A stretch of DNA of 64,000 nucleotides from positions 1 through 64,000 of the forward strand of contig CAIVVT010000127.1 of assembly GCA_903909435.1 (NCBI GenBank), written 5' to 3'. The position numbers were made by a program, and so were the translations under genes. This stretch comes from an uncultured Acidobacteriia bacterium. Its GTDB lineage: Bacteria; Acidobacteriota; Terriglobia; Bryobacterales; Bryobacteraceae. A model generated the notes under the pieces. It was given only the letters and a program-made list of their open reading frames with translations. It was not told the origin of the DNA and did no database searches. Below, piece by piece: positions 61,766 through 64,000 of the stretch (within the stretch, counting starts at the first letter, position 1; every line of letters starts with the position of its first letter).

Positions 61766-61799
61766 GTCCCGCCGGCCGACAGGTCCCGCCGGCCGACGC
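61766..61799. repeat. two tandem copies of a 17-bp unit
   Basis: GTCCCGCCGGCCGAC occurs at 61766-61780 and 61783-61797, each followed by AG or GC. It is in the divergent space between the DUF721 and maf genes. No function is visible. Confidence 0.7.
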
Positions 61800-61838
61800 G
61801 CCGGATCAAGCAGGTGCGTGATAACCTGATGGCTCCGC

Positions 61839-62405
61839 ATGCTGGTCCTTGCCTCGCAATCGCCGCGCCGCCGCGAAATCCTGACTCAGGCCGGTTTCTC
61901 ATTCACCGTCCGGGTGCCGGGTATCGAGGAGGTGCGCCGGGATTCGGAGTCGCCCGAGGACTACGTGCGCCGCCTGGCGCTGGAGAAAGCTCGCGCCGCT
62001 GCGTCCTCACCGCTTGAGTTTGTCCTCGCGGCCGATACTGTGGTGGTGGTGGACGGTGCGGTGCTCGAGAAACCCGCCTCGACCCTCGACGCCGAACGGA
62101 TGTTGCTGCGCCTCAGCGGGCGCCCGCACGCCGTCCTGACGGGTGTGTGCCTGCTGCAGGGCGGTCAGGCGCTATGCGCGGTGGAATCCACGCGGGTTTA
62201 CTTCTCCACTTTGTCCGAGGTAGAGGTGCGGGATTATTGCGCCAGCGGCGAACCGATGGACAAGGCCGGAGCTTACGCGATCCAGGGGCTGGCGTCGAAG
62301 TTCATCGAGCGTGTCGAGGGCTGCTATTTCAACGTAGTCGGGCTGCCGGTTTCGCTTGTTTATCGCCTCTGCAAGCAGGCTGGTTACAGCTTCAACGAAG
62401 GGTAA
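61839..62405 (+). CDS. maf: Maf-type nucleotide pyrophosphatase
   Basis: A 188-residue Maf protein. The first motif is LVLASQSPRRREIL, then VLAADTVVVVDG and GRPHAVLTGV; DKAGAYAIQGLASKFIERVE is the diagnostic block. It hydrolyses dTTP, UTP or modified nucleotides and is linked to septum control in some bacteria. Its 3' end overlaps that of the EVE gene by 22 bases on opposite strands. Confidence 0.95.
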   Translation: MLVLASQSPRRREILTQAGFSFTVRVPGIEEVRRDSESPEDYVRRLALEKARAAASSPLEFVLAADTVVVVDGAVLEKPASTLDAERMLLRLSGRPHAVLTGVCLLQGGQALCAVESTRVYFSTLSEVEVRDYCASGEPMDKAGAYAIQGLASKFIERVEGCYFNVVGLPVSLVYRLCKQAGYSFNEG

Positions 62406-62794
62406 CGCGTTCGCATCCAGCTCACAAAGGACTCTGGAGCGGCCATGGTCGAAAGCCGGCTTTGCCGGACCAATGCCCAGTCAGCGAACAACCCCGAGCT
62501 CTTAACCTCCGCCAGCGTCGCGGGCGGGCTGATTTTGAGCACAAACTGCATCTCAACGACCCACGATTTGGCGTTGGCAGGGTCTGGCCGCGGTTCGCTG
62601 ATTACTTTGGCGAGGGCGACGATGGCCGATTCGCCTTGGCTGTGATAAATAAAGACCCGGTCTCCGGGCCGCATGGCCCGAATTGCCTGTAAAGCCTGAG
62701 CGTTCGTGACACCATCCCAGACTGTGCGTTTATCGCGGGCGAAGTCCTCAGCGGAGTAGGTCTGAGGGTCGGACTTTGCGAGAAAGTACGCCAT
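62384..62794 (-). CDS. EVE-domain protein
   Basis: A 136-residue protein made only of an EVE (PUA-like) domain: YFLAKSDPQTYSAEDFARDK, VWDGVTNAQALQAIRAMRPG, FIYHSQGESAIVALAKVISE. The conserved N-terminal W/F-K-S-D-P and VRN/VTN-type loops are present. EVE proteins bind modified nucleobases in RNA or DNA. ATG 62794 is chosen on family fit; upstream in-frame codons add no match. Convergent with maf. Confidence 0.88.
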   Translation of the reverse strand: MAYFLAKSDPQTYSAEDFARDKRTVWDGVTNAQALQAIRAMRPGDRVFIYHSQGESAIVALAKVISEPRPDPANAKSWVVEMQFVLKISPPATLAEVKSSGLFADWALVRQSRLSTMAAPESFVSWMRTRYPSLKL

Positions 62795-62951
62795 AGCTGC
62801 TTTCAGTTCCAGAACCAAGGTGCCGGGCACCTGGCCATTTTGGATGTTAGAATACCAAAATAGGAAGTTCCCAGGCTTGGTTGCTGGCGATCTCCCTCCA
62901 AAATAGGGTGGAGTCCTTCGGCCTTGGCCCCAGGAATACGGAGGAATGCTC

Positions 62952-63611
62952 ATGGCTCGTCTAATACGTCCTGCTCTCCGGTCAGCAGTTATCACTACCG
63001 CATTGTGCCTATCCAGTGGGCTCATTCTGGCTCCGGCTCAGGAGCCCAAACCTCAATCGATTCAAAACAGCCCGGATAAGCCGCAGACCCCCGCAGAAAT
63101 CAAAGCAGGAACCGTCGCGCAACCCGCTGCGGCGGTCGATCCAAACTCCTACAAAATCGGCGCTGAAGATGTGCTCGATGTTCGCGTCTGGAGGGAAGCC
63201 GAGCTTAGCGGGCAGGTGCGCGTGCGCCCTGACGGCAAGATCACCCTGCCTCTGGTGGGGGATATCCAGGCCTCAGGATTGACGCCGGCCGAACTGCAGA
63301 AGCATGCCATCGAAGCCTTTTCCCAGATCCTGAATACACCGCAGGTCATTGTCTCCGTGGTGTCGGTGCAGAGCAAGAAGTACTACGTGAGTGGCATGGT
63401 CGAAAAATCAGGGCCGTTCCCACTGGTCACCCCTACGACCATTCTCGAGGCGATGAGCATATGCGGATTCAGGGAGTGGGCCAAGCGGGGCAACATCGTG
63501 ATAATGCGCGGAACAACTCGCTTGAAGTTCAACTACAACCAGGTGATTAAGGGAAATCACCTTGAACAGAATATTCCGCTTGAGGACGGCGACCATATTT
63601 TCGTGCCCTAA
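62952..63611 (+). CDS. polysaccharide biosynthesis/export protein (Wza-like)
   Basis: A 219-residue outer-membrane-associated protein. A signal peptide (SAVITTALCLSSGLILAPAQ) is followed by the Poly_export domain: YKIGAEDVLDVRVWREAELS, VRVRPDGKITLPLVGDI, then a SLBB-like part (KYYVSGMVEKSGPFPLVTPT). It lacks a lipobox, unlike Wza, and is shorter than Wza, like BexD-type proteins. ATG 62952 has GGAGG seven bases upstream. It begins an operon with the chain-length gene at 63630. Confidence 0.9.
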   Translation: MARLIRPALRSAVITTALCLSSGLILAPAQEPKPQSIQNSPDKPQTPAEIKAGTVAQPAAAVDPNSYKIGAEDVLDVRVWREAELSGQVRVRPDGKITLPLVGDIQASGLTPAELQKHAIEAFSQILNTPQVIVSVVSVQSKKYYVSGMVEKSGPFPLVTPTTILEAMSICGFREWAKRGNIVIMRGTTRLKFNYNQVIKGNHLEQNIPLEDGDHIFVP

Positions 63612-63629
63612 TTGGGCGAAGGCGGCAGC

Positions 63630-64000
63630 ATGCAAGGCAGCGTTCAGGAACAACCCGTTAACGTGACTCGCCGGGTTCTCGATTTCGAGGATTACGTCGA
63701 GATTCTGCGCCGTCACCGGTCATGGATCATCGGTCCGGCATTTCTCGGCATAGTGGCCGGGGTGGTGATTGCTTTTCTGTGGCCGGACACTTTTCTGGCA
63801 TCCGGACAGTTGCGTGTTGTGCCGCCCAGAGTGCCTCAACGCCTGGTCGCCTCCAACATGAGCGAGGAAATGTCCCAGCGTGTCAATGCCATTTACCAGC
63901 AGATTGTCAGCCGCACGAATCTGATCAACCTCATCCAAAACCACAACCTCTACCCGGACAAGCGCAAGCGACTCCCCATCGACGACGTTGTCGAAGAGAT
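63630..64000 (+). CDS. Wzz/chain-length determinant-type protein, 5' part only
   Basis: The first 123 residues of a polysaccharide copolymerase. RVLDFEDYVEILRRHRSWII and the first transmembrane helix IGPAFLGIVAGVVIAFLW are typical of Wzz and BY-kinase N-termini. The periplasmic part starts ASGQLRVVPPRVPQRLVASN. The gene continues past the right edge, so the presence of a C-terminal kinase domain cannot be judged. It is 18 bp after the export gene. Confidence 0.85.
   Translation, partial: MQGSVQEQPVNVTRRVLDFEDYVEILRRHRSWIIGPAFLGIVAGVVIAFLWPDTFLASGQLRVVPPRVPQRLVASNMSEEMSQRVNAIYQQIVSRTNLINLIQNHNLYPDKRKRLPIDDVVEE

Overview
The window is GC-rich bacterial chromosomal DNA that most resembles an Acidobacteriota genome, probably of the Bryobacterales/Solibacter type (inference). 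Pointers are a 1126-residue Oar-like TonB receptor with an N-terminal carboxypeptidase-regulatory domain, a Ser/Thr kinase fused to TPR repeats, Tat-exported Gfo/Idh/MocA oxidoreductases, hopanoid genes, and many secreted proteins of unknown function. No rRNA, tRNA, CRISPR array or prophage was seen.

Layout. 1-1.5 kb: 5' part of an ISL3-family transposase, head-to-head with a conserved hypothetical gene. 1.5-10.3 kb: mixed housekeeping and envelope genes (YdjM-like membrane protein, signal-peptide methyltransferase, DUF4352-like lipoprotein, tandem Ig-like secreted protein, UlaG-like metallo-hydrolase, a divergent phosphoglucose isomerase, a TgpA-type transglutaminase). 10.5-19.05 kb: a compact hopanoid operon ispH-shc-hpnA-hpnG-MDR-MDR-hpnC-hpnD. 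19.1-25.2 kb: the TonB receptor, then a ROK regulator divergent from a Gfo/Idh/MocA oxidoreductase. 25.2-31 kb: an internally duplicated secreted protein with two poly-G tracts, a decayed glycoside hydrolase tail, ppk1, kdsD, and a REP-like inverted repeat. 31-41.3 kb: a membrane-tethered HTH/FG-GAP protein divergent from an RND efflux pair, a kinase-TPR protein and a diguanylate cyclase.

41.3-49.8 kb is a carbohydrate locus: a six-hairpin glycosidase divergent from a GH2 enzyme, then four overlapping genes (cupin phosphoglucose isomerase, ROK sugar kinase, mannose-6-phosphate isomerase with an extra N-terminal domain, second cupin isomerase). 49.8-53 kb: mscL, a HAD hydrolase, an amidohydrolase lacking its catalytic barrel, and an XRE regulator/membrane protein pair with a palindromic promoter. 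53-57 kb: four exported proteins on the minus strand. 57-62.8 kb: deaminase, EthD protein, superoxide dismutase with a clear terminator, DUF1801-like protein, gatA/gatC/DUF721, maf and an EVE protein. The right end begins a polysaccharide export operon (Wza-like, Wzz-like) that runs off the window.

The most interesting systems are the hopanoid operon, which carries two zinc dehydrogenases but no hpnE or hpnH; the four-gene sugar-phosphate operon; the membrane-tethered HTH/beta-propeller regulator next to an efflux pump; and the poly-G-flanked repeat protein. All family names rest on reading motifs by eye; no database search was run.
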